This document shows positions 53,383 through 61,813 of a stretch of 64,000 bases of DNA, one piece after another; position 1 is the first letter of the stretch, and every line of letters starts with the position of its first letter. The DNA lies in the NCBI RefSeq assembly GCF_029379315.1, contig NZ_JAQYWQ010000004.1, positions 1 through 64,000 on the forward strand. The letters are read 5' to 3'. A model generated the notes under the pieces. It was not told the DNA's origin. It was given only the letters and a program-made list of their open reading frames with translations, and ran no database searches. The position numbers and the translations under genes are program-made. Source of the DNA: Nostoc sp. S13. Lineage in GTDB: Bacteria > Cyanobacteriota > Cyanobacteriia > Cyanobacteriales > Nostocaceae.

Positions 53383-54315
53383 CTAGGGGTACATTTGATT
53401 AATAACTTCTTTGAGGTAAATTTTCGTAATTGTTTGTATACTTTGCAAAGTTGGATAATCATCAGAATCTATAACTACTTGATCAGAGATATCATAGTAA
53501 GCTCTAGCTCTCTGGAGACAACCTAAATCAAAGGTTCTAAGACTTCCATCAAGATCAACGTCAACCTTTACGGTGTCGTAATCAAAGTTAAAATCCCGAA
53601 GTTCTATGAGACTTTTAACACTACTTGTTGAGTTAAAAAAGTTCTGAATTTTACCCATGAAAGGAATTTTATTCGCAGATAATACTATTTCCATGTTATA
53701 GGGAATTTCTTGATGACCTTCATCAAGTCCATCAACTCGATCAATCGGAGCTTGATACTTAACACATCGAACCTTTTTAATAGTACCTCCGTATAGAATC
53801 CTCTTAATTATTTCTTCTTGTACTAAAGTATTTATCTCAACAGCAAAGCCTGGAAATTTATCAGAAAAATACTTGTCTAGAAAAATACCAAAGTGTGTGC
53901 GAATACCATATTTACCTGTACGTTGTAAAAGTAGAATTCCTTCATTTGTATCTTTTGGAATGTAAATCAAGAAATAAAAAGGTAAAACCTCGGCATCACT
54001 CTTCTTTTTTTTATAAGTTATCGAATCTGTATCTACGTCTCGAAGATTGCTGGAAATCCCGTATATACCACTTTCAATAAGTCCACTAATACTTCTTCCT
54101 TCCTCTTGAATATTGGAAGCTTTCATATAAATATTATAAGTATCATTTTTACGATTAATTGTTAATTTTTGAATAAAAATTGACATAACAGTAAGTAAAT
54201 CATCATGACCATTAAAACAATTTAGCTGACGGTAATTAGGCGGATGATTATCATTAGACTTTTTATTTATCTTTTTTTCAATTCTAATTGTGTAAGCTGA
54301 TAGAAATGTTCGCAT
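53383..54315 (-). CDS. Hypothetical soluble protein, first gene of a two-gene membrane-effector unit
   Basis: This 310-residue protein has no signal or membrane segment. It starts MRTFLSAYTIRIEKKINKKS and contains FIQKLTINRKNDTYNIYMKA, LPFYFLIYIPKDTNEGILLL, QRTGKYGIRTHFG, and KIPFMGKIQNFFNSTSSVKS. The succession of a short N-terminal strand region, a LxFFLxIxxxxxIGILxxQRxGxxG-like core and a xxxPxxGxIxxxF helix resembles phage lambda RexA (279 residues) in order, though identity is too low to be certain by eye. It is followed 8 bp later by a four-helix membrane protein, as in rexA-rexB. Base composition is more AT-rich than neighbouring housekeeping genes and no repeats enter it, hinting at acquisition. 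Function unknown. Confidence 0.65.
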   Translation of the reverse strand: MRTFLSAYTIRIEKKINKKSNDNHPPNYRQLNCFNGHDDLLTVMSIFIQKLTINRKNDTYNIYMKASNIQEEGRSISGLIESGIYGISSNLRDVDTDSITYKKKKSDAEVLPFYFLIYIPKDTNEGILLLQRTGKYGIRTHFGIFLDKYFSDKFPGFAVEINTLVQEEIIKRILYGGTIKKVRCVKYQAPIDRVDGLDEGHQEIPYNMEIVLSANKIPFMGKIQNFFNSTSSVKSLIELRDFNFDYDTVKVDVDLDGSLRTFDLGCLQRARAYYDISDQVVIDSDDYPTLQSIQTITKIYLKEVINQMYP

Positions 54316-55031
54316 ACTTTCTTTAAAATTTTGATTTGCTTAAGACTTAATATAAAGAAGCTTTTGAATTGTTGCACCACTCTCAAGAGACTAACTCACC
54401 AATAACCTCACAGTCGCTTAACATTAACAAATAACCTCAAAATCCTATCTCACCAGATACCCTCGTTGGTATAACTAGTTATTATACGTTATGCTTACGT
54501 ATAGAAGTAGAGTGGCAAAAATATTTTTCGTTGAGATAAGGCAGCAGGCAAGAGGCTTTGAGCCTTTTTTATCTTTCTTTATATAGTTATCTTTACTTGT
54601 GTCTTTTTGCTTAACCTTTCTTTTAAAGAAGACTAAACCTTTTTCCGTATATACTTTAGTGATATCCAGAAAAATTTTGTATAACATTTCAGAAGAGGAT
54701 ATTTTGCCGAGAGATTCTAGGTATCCTTCTCTAGGAAAACGTCGAACAAAGCTGGTGAAATAGATGCAAGATGGCTTTGTACAAAACGCATCTGTCAGCC
54801 TCAAAACCCAAAATAATACAGCCTAATTAGCCTTTATAGCCATCAACCAAGACAGTAAATACTGAAAGCTGTTAATTTTACTCACAAATTAGCTATGAAT
54901 AACTTCGCCGTCACTCTACTGAGTTTCCTTTTACTCTCATTCAGATTTTTGTAACAAGTCTATTGACTTCCAACCGATATGTTGACAAACTAATAGTTAG
55001 TTTTACTAATTAATGGAAGTGCATCAAACTT
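54316..55031. other. AT-rich spacer, no supported gene
   Basis: It contains a 109-codon minus frame (54475-54804) rich in Lys and Ser with no recognisable domain, treated as doubtful. A small stem AAGAGGCT..AGCCTTTT at about 54549-54570 is followed by T-residues on the plus strand, but no plus-strand gene precedes it. The promoter of the ABC operon should lie at the right end. Confidence 0.4.
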
Positions 55032-55883
55032 GTGACTATACTGACGGGAAAAATAAATCGGTCAGAACCTGCTAGTGAGCCAAGAGCGCTGATTTTGGAA
55101 ACTCAGGGACTCACACGCCGTTTTGGCAAGTTAACCGCAGTTAATAACCTGAGCATATCTGTGGAACAGGGTGAAGTATTTGGGCTGCTTGGGCCGAATG
55201 GGGCAGGGAAAAGTACAGTTATTAAAATGTTGACAACTTTACTGCCTCCCAGTGCTGGGAAAGCAACTTTGGGTGGCTATGATGTGACTCGTCAAGCTAA
55301 TCCTGTGAGACGAGCTATCGGCTATGTTCCCCAGGCGCTCTCTGCTGATGGTAGCCTCACGGGTTACGAAAATCTTTTAATCTTCGCCAAGCTGTATGGA
55401 ATACCTGCCAAAGGACGCGATCGCCGCATCTATGAAATTCTAGAATACATGGGTTTGCAAGATGCGGCGAAGCGCTTGGTACGAAACTACTCTGGTGGGA
55501 TGATCCGCAAGCTGGAAATCGGCGTATCAGTGCTACATCAACCCCAAATTTTATTTCTTGATGAGCCGACTGTCGGACTAGATCCTATCGCCCGGACTCA
55601 AGTATGGCAACTTGTACAGCAACTCTGTGCTGATTACGGCACAACTATATTTTTAACAACTCATTTTTTAGAAGAAGCAGATAGCTTATGTAACCGAGTG
55701 GCAATTATGCGACAAGGTGAAGTCGTAATTACAGGCACACCGAGTCACTTAAAAGCTTCTTTAGATAAACCAAATCCAACTTTGGATGATGTCTTTATTT
55801 ACTATACAGGCGACCAGCTAATATCAGGAGTCAACTACCGTGACACAGCAAGAACCAGACGTACTGCTCAACGGTTGGGTTAA
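55032..55883 (+). CDS. ABC transporter ATPase (DrrA-type)
   Basis: This 283-residue ATPase energises an ABC-2 exporter. It begins with GTG and shows Walker A GPNGAGKST (54-62), Q-loop GYVPQALSADGSLTGYENL, signature NYSGGMIRKLEIG, Walker B ILFLDEPTVGLDP and the H-loop LTTHFLEEAD, ending with a DrrA-like C-terminal region (PTLDDVFIYYTGD). Its end overlaps the start of the permease gene by 44 bp, so translation is coupled. The downstream marR and MFS genes indicate a drug- or toxin-export operon. Confidence 0.93.
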   Translation: MTILTGKINRSEPASEPRALILETQGLTRRFGKLTAVNNLSISVEQGEVFGLLGPNGAGKSTVIKMLTTLLPPSAGKATLGGYDVTRQANPVRRAIGYVPQALSADGSLTGYENLLIFAKLYGIPAKGRDRRIYEILEYMGLQDAAKRLVRNYSGGMIRKLEIGVSVLHQPQILFLDEPTVGLDPIARTQVWQLVQQLCADYGTTIFLTTHFLEEADSLCNRVAIMRQGEVVITGTPSHLKASLDKPNPTLDDVFIYYTGDQLISGVNYRDTARTRRTAQRLG

Positions 55884-56694
55884 ATCACCACCTACTCGCC
55901 GAGCCAATCTGCTCTCTGCAATTAAAGAGCTAGTTACGAAAACTCTGGCGATCGCAGAATTGGAAGTGCGTAAACTCCGCCACGATCCCACTGATTTAGT
56001 AGTCAGATCAGTGCAACCGTCATTATGGTTGCTGATTTTTGGGCAAGTGTTCTCCAAACTTCGGGAAGTTCCGACAGGGAACTTACCATATTTAGACTTC
56101 ATGGCTGCTGGCATTCTCGCTCAAAGTGTGTTGAATGTGGCCATTTTCACCGGTGGAATGACACTAATTTGGGAGCGAGATTTAGGGATTGTACATAAAT
56201 TTCTTGCTAGTCCTACACCCCGTATAGCAATGGTCTTGGGCAAAGCTCTAGCATGTGGCGTAAGGTGCTTATCTCAGGTAGCAGTAATTTATGTATTGTC
56301 TTTTGTCTTACGTGTAAAATTAAATCTCCATCCTCTAGCTTTTGGGCAAGTGCTACTGATAGTCATGCTGGGGGCGGCTTGCTTTTGTCTTTTTTCATTA
56401 ATTATTGGCTGTTTGGCAAAAACCAGAGAGCGGATGACCGGAATTGGCCAAATGTTAACTATGCCGTTATTTTTTGCCAGCAATGCTATTTATCCAATTT
56501 CAATGATGCCCGACTGGTTAAAGTATATTTCCCACTTAAATCCCTTAACTTATGAGGTTGACGCCTTACGCAGCACAATGCTAGTGGATGGAATCAGCGT
56601 CTATGGCTTTGGTTGGGATTTGGCAATTCTCTTATTAACAGTAATAGTCTTGGCGATCATCGGTGGACGACTTTATCCACGGGTAGCAATGTAA
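55840..56694 (+). CDS. ABC-2 type permease (DrrB-like)
   Basis: This 284-residue integral membrane protein has about six helices and the ABC-2 pattern: VVRSVQPSLWLLIFGQVFSK, LPYLDFMAAGILAQSVLNVA, GIVHKFLASPTPRIAMVLGK, and FASNAIYPISMMPDWLKYIS followed by LNPLTYEVDALRSTML. It starts with GTG at 55840 inside the ATPase gene (44-bp overlap) and pairs with that ATPase to export a hydrophobic compound. Its last about 32 codons are present again, decayed, just after the stop (56713-56810). Confidence 0.92.
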   Translation: MTQQEPDVLLNGWVKSPPTRRANLLSAIKELVTKTLAIAELEVRKLRHDPTDLVVRSVQPSLWLLIFGQVFSKLREVPTGNLPYLDFMAAGILAQSVLNVAIFTGGMTLIWERDLGIVHKFLASPTPRIAMVLGKALACGVRCLSQVAVIYVLSFVLRVKLNLHPLAFGQVLLIVMLGAACFCLFSLIIGCLAKTRERMTGIGQMLTMPLFFASNAIYPISMMPDWLKYISHLNPLTYEVDALRSTMLVDGISVYGFGWDLAILLLTVIVLAIIGGRLYPRVAM

Positions 56695-56712
56695 TCCACA
56701 ATGAAACTAGCA

Positions 56713-56810
56713 TCTATGGCTTTGGTCTGGATTGTACAATTCTCTTATTAAGGTTAATAATCTTAACCATCATCGCTGGACGACTTTATCCACAGATGGC
56801 AATGTAATCA
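56713..56810 (+). repeat. Tandem duplicate of the permease gene's 3' end
   Basis: The stretch encoding IYGFGLDCTILLL and then IAGRLYPQMAM plus stop matches the true permease ending VYGFGWDLAILLL and IGGRLYPRVAM (56600-56697) at an offset of 113 bp. Substitutions are scattered, so the duplication is not recent. It is not in frame with any start and is not a gene on its own. Confidence 0.9.
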
Positions 56811-56826
56811 GGAGAACAACAAGCCC

Positions 56827-57300
56827 ATGACCTTGGATAAACCTACCAAAGGTGCAACTTCCGAAGAATGTGCCGCTAGGGTAATGGACACAGTTCCATT
56901 AGTGATGCGGTTTATCCGAGCCGATATGCGTGCTCACAGTGCTGCTTTTTTATCTATACCTCAGTTGCGATCGCTAGCATTTCTCAACCGCAATCCTGGG
57001 GCTTCATTATCTGACCTAGCAGAGCATTTAGGTGTCACCTCGGCCACGGCATCAGCAACCATAGAACGGTTAGTCCAACGCGATTTCGTAAAACGCTGTG
57101 ATCATCCTCAAGAGCGGCGACGGGTGCTGCTGAATCTAACTCAAGAGGGAAGGCATCATCTCAAGCAATCCCAAGATCAAACTCGTGCTCATATTACTGA
57201 TCTGCTGAAAGGTCTTACAGAAGAGCAAATTTCCAACATTGAAGAAGGCTTAACCCTACTAAAAAATGTCTTCGAGCAAACAGAACTCAAATCCCCATAA
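56827..57300 (+). CDS. MarR-family transcriptional regulator
   Basis: This 157-residue winged-helix repressor has an N-terminal dimerisation helix (VPLVMRFIRADMRAHSAAFL). A winged helix follows: LSIPQLRSLAFLNRNPGASL, the recognition region LAEHLGVTSATASATIERLV and the wing KRCDHPQERRRVLLNLTQEG. It lies inside the export operon, 20 bp after the duplicated permease end. The MFS gene begins 35 bp before its stop. MarR proteins typically release DNA on binding small aromatic or toxic molecules, so it probably derepresses the operon, but no operator could be pinned down. Confidence 0.92.
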   Translation: MTLDKPTKGATSEECAARVMDTVPLVMRFIRADMRAHSAAFLSIPQLRSLAFLNRNPGASLSDLAEHLGVTSATASATIERLVQRDFVKRCDHPQERRRVLLNLTQEGRHHLKQSQDQTRAHITDLLKGLTEEQISNIEEGLTLLKNVFEQTELKSP

Positions 57301-58534
57301 CTCTGAAGTTGCACAGCACGATCCCTTTGCAGCCTTGAAGTTTCGAGACTATCGGCTATTTACCATTGGACGGCTGCTGATATCCGTGGGGTCGCAAATG
57401 CAAACTGTAGCTATCGGCTGGGAACTCTATGAGCGGACTAACTCAGCGATAGTTCTTGGTGGTGTGGGACTGGCACAAGTCTTACCGATGATTGCTCTCA
57501 CCTTGATTACCGGACATGTGGCCGATCGCCGCGATCGCAAACTCATCATCTTACTGTCAGTGATGTTGCTAGCTCTCTGCTCGCTGGCTTTGGCAGTGCT
57601 TTCATATACTCAAGGGACAATTTTTCTAATTTACACCTGCTTGGTATTAACAGGTGTCGCTAGGGCATTCCTTAGACCAGCCAGTGATGCTCTGATGTGG
57701 CAGTTGATACCTGTGAGTGCGTTTACCAATGCAGCAACTTGGAATAGTAGTAGCTTTCAGTTGGCTGCTGTGATTGGGCCTACCTTGGGGGGATTCGGCA
57801 TCGCTTTGCTGGGAAGTGCTACAGGAGTATATGTACTAGCAGCGATCACCGCGTTGCTGTGTTTTATTTCAACGCTGGCGATCAAAGAGCAAAAAGGTAT
57901 TCGCACAACTGAGCCAATCTCACTCAAAGCACTTGCAGCTGGTGCTAAATTTGTTTGGCAGAATCACTTAATTTTAGCAGCGATTACATTGGATATGTTT
58001 GCTGTATTGTTGGGTGGTGCGATCGCGCTCCTTCCCATTTTTGCCAAAGATATTTTACATGTGGGGCCAGTGGAGTTAGGATATCTACAGGCAGCCCACT
58101 CCATCGGTGCTTTGAGTATGGGCATTACCCTGGTGTATTTACCACCGTTACGCAAAGCAGGCCCAGCCTTATTGTGGTCAGTGGTTGGCTTTGGGGTTGT
58201 CACAATTATCTTTGGACTTTCTCGTTCCTTTTGGCTGTCTATGTTAATGCTGATCCTGGGTGGCGCACTAGATAGTATTAGCGTTGTGATTCGCCATACA
58301 TTAGTTCAAATTAGAACACCGGATCATTTGCGTGGTCGGGTTGCTGCTATTAATAGCGTGTTTATTAGTGCCTCGAATGAATTAGGGGGCTTTGAGTCAG
58401 GCTTGACTGCTGCCTTGTTTGGCCCAGTGATTTCGGTTGTGGGTGGTGGAATTGGCACAATTGTAGTAGTGATTGCTACGGCGATGATTTGGCCAGGAAT
58501 TCGGAAGTTAGGGGCTTTGCAGGAATATAAATAG
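57266..58534 (+). CDS. MFS exporter (DHA3/EntS-like)
   Basis: This 422-residue transporter has about 12 membrane helices. The N-terminus reads DPFAALKFRDYRLFTIGRLL, typical of the DHA3/EntS exporter group, followed by IGWELYERTNSAIVLGGVGL and GHVADRRDRKLIILLSVMLL, the conserved loop 2-3 motif. The C-terminal half has QIRTPDHLRGRVAAINSVFI and ASNELGGFESGLTAALFGPV, also typical. The start ATG at 57266 overlaps the marR 3' end by 35 bp. It probably exports a siderophore-like or toxic metabolite, with the substrate not determined. Confidence 0.92.
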   Translation: MSSSKQNSNPHNSEVAQHDPFAALKFRDYRLFTIGRLLISVGSQMQTVAIGWELYERTNSAIVLGGVGLAQVLPMIALTLITGHVADRRDRKLIILLSVMLLALCSLALAVLSYTQGTIFLIYTCLVLTGVARAFLRPASDALMWQLIPVSAFTNAATWNSSSFQLAAVIGPTLGGFGIALLGSATGVYVLAAITALLCFISTLAIKEQKGIRTTEPISLKALAAGAKFVWQNHLILAAITLDMFAVLLGGAIALLPIFAKDILHVGPVELGYLQAAHSIGALSMGITLVYLPPLRKAGPALLWSVVGFGVVTIIFGLSRSFWLSMLMLILGGALDSISVVIRHTLVQIRTPDHLRGRVAAINSVFISASNELGGFESGLTAALFGPVISVVGGGIGTIVVVIATAMIWPGIRKLGALQEYK

Positions 58535-58583
58535 AAGTACTGAACAATTATTTGAAAAGTCAGGGTAATTTCAAAAAATTTGG

Positions 58584-58616
58584 TTAAAAGGGCGGCTATA
58601 ACCGCCCTTTTAACGT
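58584..58616 (+). terminator. Rho-independent-like terminator after the MFS gene
   Basis: TTAAAAGGGCGG (58584-58595) pairs perfectly with CCGCCCTTTTAA (58602-58613) around a six-base loop; the right arm ends in a T-run. It closes the ABC-MarR-MFS operon and precedes the hydrolase gene by about 70 bp. Confidence 0.85.
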
Positions 58617-58681
58617 TAAATTGACACACATGAGCTTGGTCTATCCCTGCTTAAAAATAAGGTTTAGCAGAATCATTGACT

Positions 58682-59479
58682 ATGCCCAAGGTTCAGATTA
58701 ACGGAATTGATTTGTTCTACGACATTAAAGGAACCGGTGAGCCATTGCTATTAATAGCTGGCTTCCTTTGTGATCATGCCTATTGGTCGCTGATTATGCC
58801 ATCGCTGACTTCGCACTATCAAGTTATTCGCTTGGACAACCGAGGTATGGGGCGAAGTTCTGCTCCCGAAAGTCCCTATAGTCTCAAACAGATGGCTAGT
58901 GACGTTGCAGCATTGCTTGATCACATTGCGATCGATAAGGTGCATCTAGCAGGTCATTCAATGGGTGGTCAGATAGCCCAAGAGCTAGTGTTAGCACATC
59001 CTCAAAAGGTACAAAGTCTGATGCTACTTTCATCCCTGGCAAAGGGTGATGCATTATTCAACAGCATTATTGAGACTTGGGGCGATCTCTGTACTAATGT
59101 AGACCTAAAACTTTATGAAAAAGTAGTATTACCGTGGATATTTACAGATACGTTCTACTCGATTCCTGGAATGATCGAAGGTCTGATCGAATTTGCAATC
59201 AGATATCCTTTCTTGCCTGCGACTCATTCACTCTATCATCACAGCCGAGCCATGCTTGAATTGGACACAACAGACCGCCTTCAACAAATTCATTGTCCTA
59301 CCCTAGTTCTAGTTGGTAAACAAGATATTCTCACTCCGCTAAAGTTTTCTCAACAACTTGCTCAACGCATTCCCAACGCTGAACTTTTAGTCCTCGACCG
59401 TGGTGGTCATGGCTTCTTAATTGAGTCGCCTGATGCTGTGGTTTCAGCTATGCTTAACTTCCTGCGGAAATTGAATTAA
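58682..59479 (+). CDS. Alpha/beta hydrolase
   Basis: The ATG at 58682 (MPKVQINGIDLFYDIKGTGE) is preferred; a TTG two codons earlier is in frame. The protein of about 265 residues is a classic soluble alpha/beta hydrolase. It shows PLLLIAGFLCDHAYWSLIMP (oxyanion loop), LDNRGMGRSSAPESPYSLKQ, nucleophile elbow HLAGHSMGGQIAQEL (Ser93), an acidic residue in LVGKQDILTPL and the catalytic histidine in DRGGHGFLIESP. The substrate is unknown; the group includes 3-oxoadipate enol-lactonases and many esterases. It is separated from the MFS operon by a terminator. Confidence 0.9.
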   Translation: MPKVQINGIDLFYDIKGTGEPLLLIAGFLCDHAYWSLIMPSLTSHYQVIRLDNRGMGRSSAPESPYSLKQMASDVAALLDHIAIDKVHLAGHSMGGQIAQELVLAHPQKVQSLMLLSSLAKGDALFNSIIETWGDLCTNVDLKLYEKVVLPWIFTDTFYSIPGMIEGLIEFAIRYPFLPATHSLYHHSRAMLELDTTDRLQQIHCPTLVLVGKQDILTPLKFSQQLAQRIPNAELLVLDRGGHGFLIESPDAVVSAMLNFLRKLN

Positions 59480-59505
59480 TGGACAGACTTGATTTGTGGG
59501 CTGAA

Positions 59506-59540
59506 ATGGGGTCTAGCCGGGATACGTGCAAAATGGGACA
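59506..59540. repeat. Left inverted repeat flanking the methyltransferase segment
   Basis: ATGGGGTCTAGCCGGGATAC continues with GTGCA, four bases and GGGACA. It is inverted relative to 60749-60784, with AGCCGGGATACG(T/C)GCA identical in both. A spacer of about 260 bp with only a 60-codon frame of no known family separates it from the methyltransferase 3' end. Confidence 0.8.
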
Positions 59541-59806
59541 CAATGCAAAGTTATGTATGTTAAAAAAGTTGCTTTAAATTTTATGATGTGATATTAAGGA
59601 AAAATCAAACTGATAATTCTAAGACAGTTTTGGCTGAAAAACCTCAGACATATCAGAGGCGTGCGATCGTCATCGGAGTCCAAATGCAATCACCGAAAGA
59701 ACTCAAACAACGATTATTAGGCGTGTTTTGGCTCTTTCATTGGATGCTGGAGTCGGTTAAGTTAAAATAAAAGCCCCAATCTCATCTAATGTCTGCGGTA
59801 TAATAT

Positions 59807-60634
59807 TTAGATCTTCCGCGCAATTTGAAATGCAGCTAAGTTAAACAGATGAATTTCGCCCTTAAATTGCTGTTTGATCGCAGTTCTCAATCCCGAAAAT
59901 AGATTTACTCTCACTTGCGACTCTAAGGCAACGTATTGTGAACCGCTACTCAAATAATCGAGATACCGATCAACGCTATAGGTTTGTTCGCAAGGGAAGA
60001 TTTCTGTGGAGGGAGGCTCAAACAATCCTGAATCCCCGACAGGTTTTCCCAAGCCTGCGGCAATTTCAGCTTGTTTCTCTCGACCTTCGTACTCAGGTGC
60101 GATCGCGGGTGCGTAAGCTTGATAAACCTGATTCAAGACTTGATGAACTTCATGACTTGGCTCAAGCGTCAGGTTCCAAAGTAAAACGAGAGAACCATCC
60201 TCTCGTAACGTCTGTGATGCTTTCACATATTTGATGCCGGATGATATCCAGTGCCAAGCATTTGCTGCTAGTACAATTTCATACGCTTGTGGTTGAACTT
60301 GCCACTCCTCGAAGGATTCCTGAAAGAGTTGAACCTTCGGAAATGCTGCAAGACGACGTGTTGCAACTTGGCAGAAATCTAGATTCGGTTCTACCGCATC
60401 GATTGCACATCCCAACTGAGCAAAGTTAATCGTCGCAATTCCTGATCCGCATCCGACTTCGAGAATGGTTGAGTCAGGGGAAAGGTGAGCGGCTTCAATC
60501 GCTCGCTGTATTAGTGCTTCAGGATAGCGGGGTCTGCCTCGATCATAAGCTTCCACAACTGGCGTGTACCAAACCTTCCGTTGCTCTAAGTCTCGATTTG
60601 AATACTCATTAAATATTTTGACCGAATCTGCCAT
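59807..60634 (-). CDS. Class I SAM-dependent methyltransferase
   Basis: This 275-residue protein has the same layout as the methyltransferase at 44920-45723: YDRGRPRYPEALIQRAIEAA, motif I ILEVGCGSGIATINFAQLGC, acidic loop DAVEPNLDFCQVATRRLA, VQLFQESFEEWQVQPQAYEI, AANAWHWISSGIKYVKASQT and LVLLWNLTLE. The start region reads MADSVKIFNEYSNRDLEQRK. The acceptor is unknown. It is the only gene of size between the two inverted repeats at 59506-59540 and 60749-60784. Confidence 0.88.
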   Translation of the reverse strand: MADSVKIFNEYSNRDLEQRKVWYTPVVEAYDRGRPRYPEALIQRAIEAAHLSPDSTILEVGCGSGIATINFAQLGCAIDAVEPNLDFCQVATRRLAAFPKVQLFQESFEEWQVQPQAYEIVLAANAWHWISSGIKYVKASQTLREDGSLVLLWNLTLEPSHEVHQVLNQVYQAYAPAIAPEYEGREKQAEIAAGLGKPVGDSGLFEPPSTEIFPCEQTYSVDRYLDYLSSGSQYVALESQVRVNLFSGLRTAIKQQFKGEIHLFNLAAFQIARKI

Positions 60635-60748
60635 GATTCTTACTCTTGCTTGTCATTTTCAAGCTTAACTCTCTTGTCGCATCTCATGCCAAATAGGGGC
60701 AAGTTGGTAAAGCAAGAAAGTAGGTTGTGTAACATTTATTTACAACAT

Positions 60749-60784
60749 GTCCCCTGAATGCGCGTATCCCGGCTTAACCCCAAA
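60749..60784. repeat. Right inverted repeat, abutting the immunity-like gene
   Basis: TGTCCCCTGAATGCGCGTAT followed by CCCGGCTTAACCCCA, the reverse complement of the left copy with a few differences. Its TTAA supplies the TAA (60775-60777) that closes the downstream frame, so the element appears to have joined at or within the 5' end of the gene at 60778-61305. Confidence 0.8.
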
Positions 60785-61305
60785 TTATCCCTGGAGTTTC
60801 CGCAGCAGGATTTAGTATTGGACAACATCTTTCATCAATACCTGATCTTAGCGAGCCTAATCTGGTTGTCAATCTCCAAGAAGAAAGAGAGAAGAGAGAA
60901 AAAGGATTGAAATCAATTAATATCAACGAAGCTTTATCTAAGTCGGATGGCTGGATCTGTCAAAAAATCTCCTCAGATTCTGAGAAATTAGATGGACATA
61001 CAGTTTTTTATTATAAAGATAGGGTTATATTACTACATTTTAATGCGAATGATATTCTCTTCGTGATTTTTGTGTTTGAGGGCTACCAAGGAAAGTTTTT
61101 TGATAAATTTGAAATCGGCTCTAAGGTTTCGGATTTAAGCGAGTATGTTGAGCTTGAATATGATAGCGGGGATGACATGCATTATCCTTCTGAATCGTCT
61201 CATGTTAAAGGTATTGCCTTCTATGGTGCAGAAGAATCTTTAGAAGATAATCCCGAACAAAAAATCATGGGTTTTTGCGTACATAACTGGAGTTTACAGG
61301 TATAG
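60778..61305 (+). pseudogene. Hypothetical immunity-like protein, 5' end apparently lost
   Basis: From 60778 the frame reads PQIIPGVSAAGFSIGQHLSS followed by IPDLSEPNLVVNLQEEREKR and, from a TTG at 60907, KSININEALSKSDGWICQKI and onward to a stop at 61305. The coding quality extends upstream of that TTG with no ATG, right to the edge of an inverted repeat, so the original start was probably removed. The protein looks like a small, acidic single-domain type (SSDSEKLDGHTVFYYKDRVI, YVELEYDSGDDMHYPSESSH) of the sort found as immunity proteins to polymorphic toxins. Internal initiation at TTG is possible. No family can be named. Confidence 0.5.
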
Positions 61306-61380
61306 AGAGCAAGGTAGAGATGCTAAAATCACAAGATGTATGACAATACCTGCAAATACCTATAAGACATACTTATTTTT

Positions 61381-61722
61381 ATGCGCGAACAATTATTTGA
61401 CAATGTAGACTATAGAATTGATCCACTGTGGATAGTTAAATCATACTTTAATGCAATAGAAGGTATCTCTTTTCCTACAGCATTAAATTATCTTCTTGAA
61501 GATACTAGTTATGGTAGTGAATATGCCATGTGTGAATTTCCTAGCGAAGATGCAGATGGTATCTTTGATGGAGTCCGCTTTAGCTTTCTTGATAAAGATG
61601 AAATAATAGTTTCTCAGGAAATATTCAAAAAATATCTTAAAATAGCGGCTGAAAGGTACATTGAACTTAATACAGAAAAGGCAGATGAGGTTCAAAATGT
61701 ACTCAAAAAATTATCTGAATAG
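61381..61722 (+). CDS. CdiI-like ribonuclease-toxin immunity protein
   Basis: This 113-residue acidic protein matches the pattern of the family called ribonuclease toxin immunity protein CdiI: SYFNAIEGISFPTALNYLLE, then GSEYAMCEFPSEDADGIFDG, VRFSFLDKDEIIVSQEIFKK and YLKIAAERYIELN. The FxGVRFS..DEIIVS..F..YLK..AERYI pattern is distinctive. Such proteins bind and block the C-terminal nuclease of contact-dependent or polymorphic toxins. No toxin gene is present in the window; an immunity-like relic (60778-61305) lies 75 bp upstream. It may be an orphan that gives protection against toxins of neighbouring cells. Confidence 0.7.
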   Translation: MREQLFDNVDYRIDPLWIVKSYFNAIEGISFPTALNYLLEDTSYGSEYAMCEFPSEDADGIFDGVRFSFLDKDEIIVSQEIFKKYLKIAAERYIELNTEKADEVQNVLKKLSE

Positions 61723-61813
61723 CGCTGGTAAATCAAGTAAATAAACTATTTTAACCTCTCACCGATGGGGTGGGGACGAGGGTGCAAAATAGTTAAACAA
61801 ACAGGAATCCAAA

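Noticed and set aside
52823-54315. Kiwa (KwaA-KwaB) assignment
   Set aside because: Sizes are similar, but in Kiwa the membrane gene comes first and KwaB has a DUF4868 domain; here the soluble gene is first and I do not see that domain.
54475-54804. A 109-codon minus-strand frame beside the Rex-like pair
   Set aside because: Lys/Ser-rich, no domain and no clear ribosome site; possible but not supported.
59588-59770. A 60-codon plus-strand frame
   Set aside because: No recognised family; it lies just inside the left inverted repeat and could be a transposase relic, but the evidence is insufficient.
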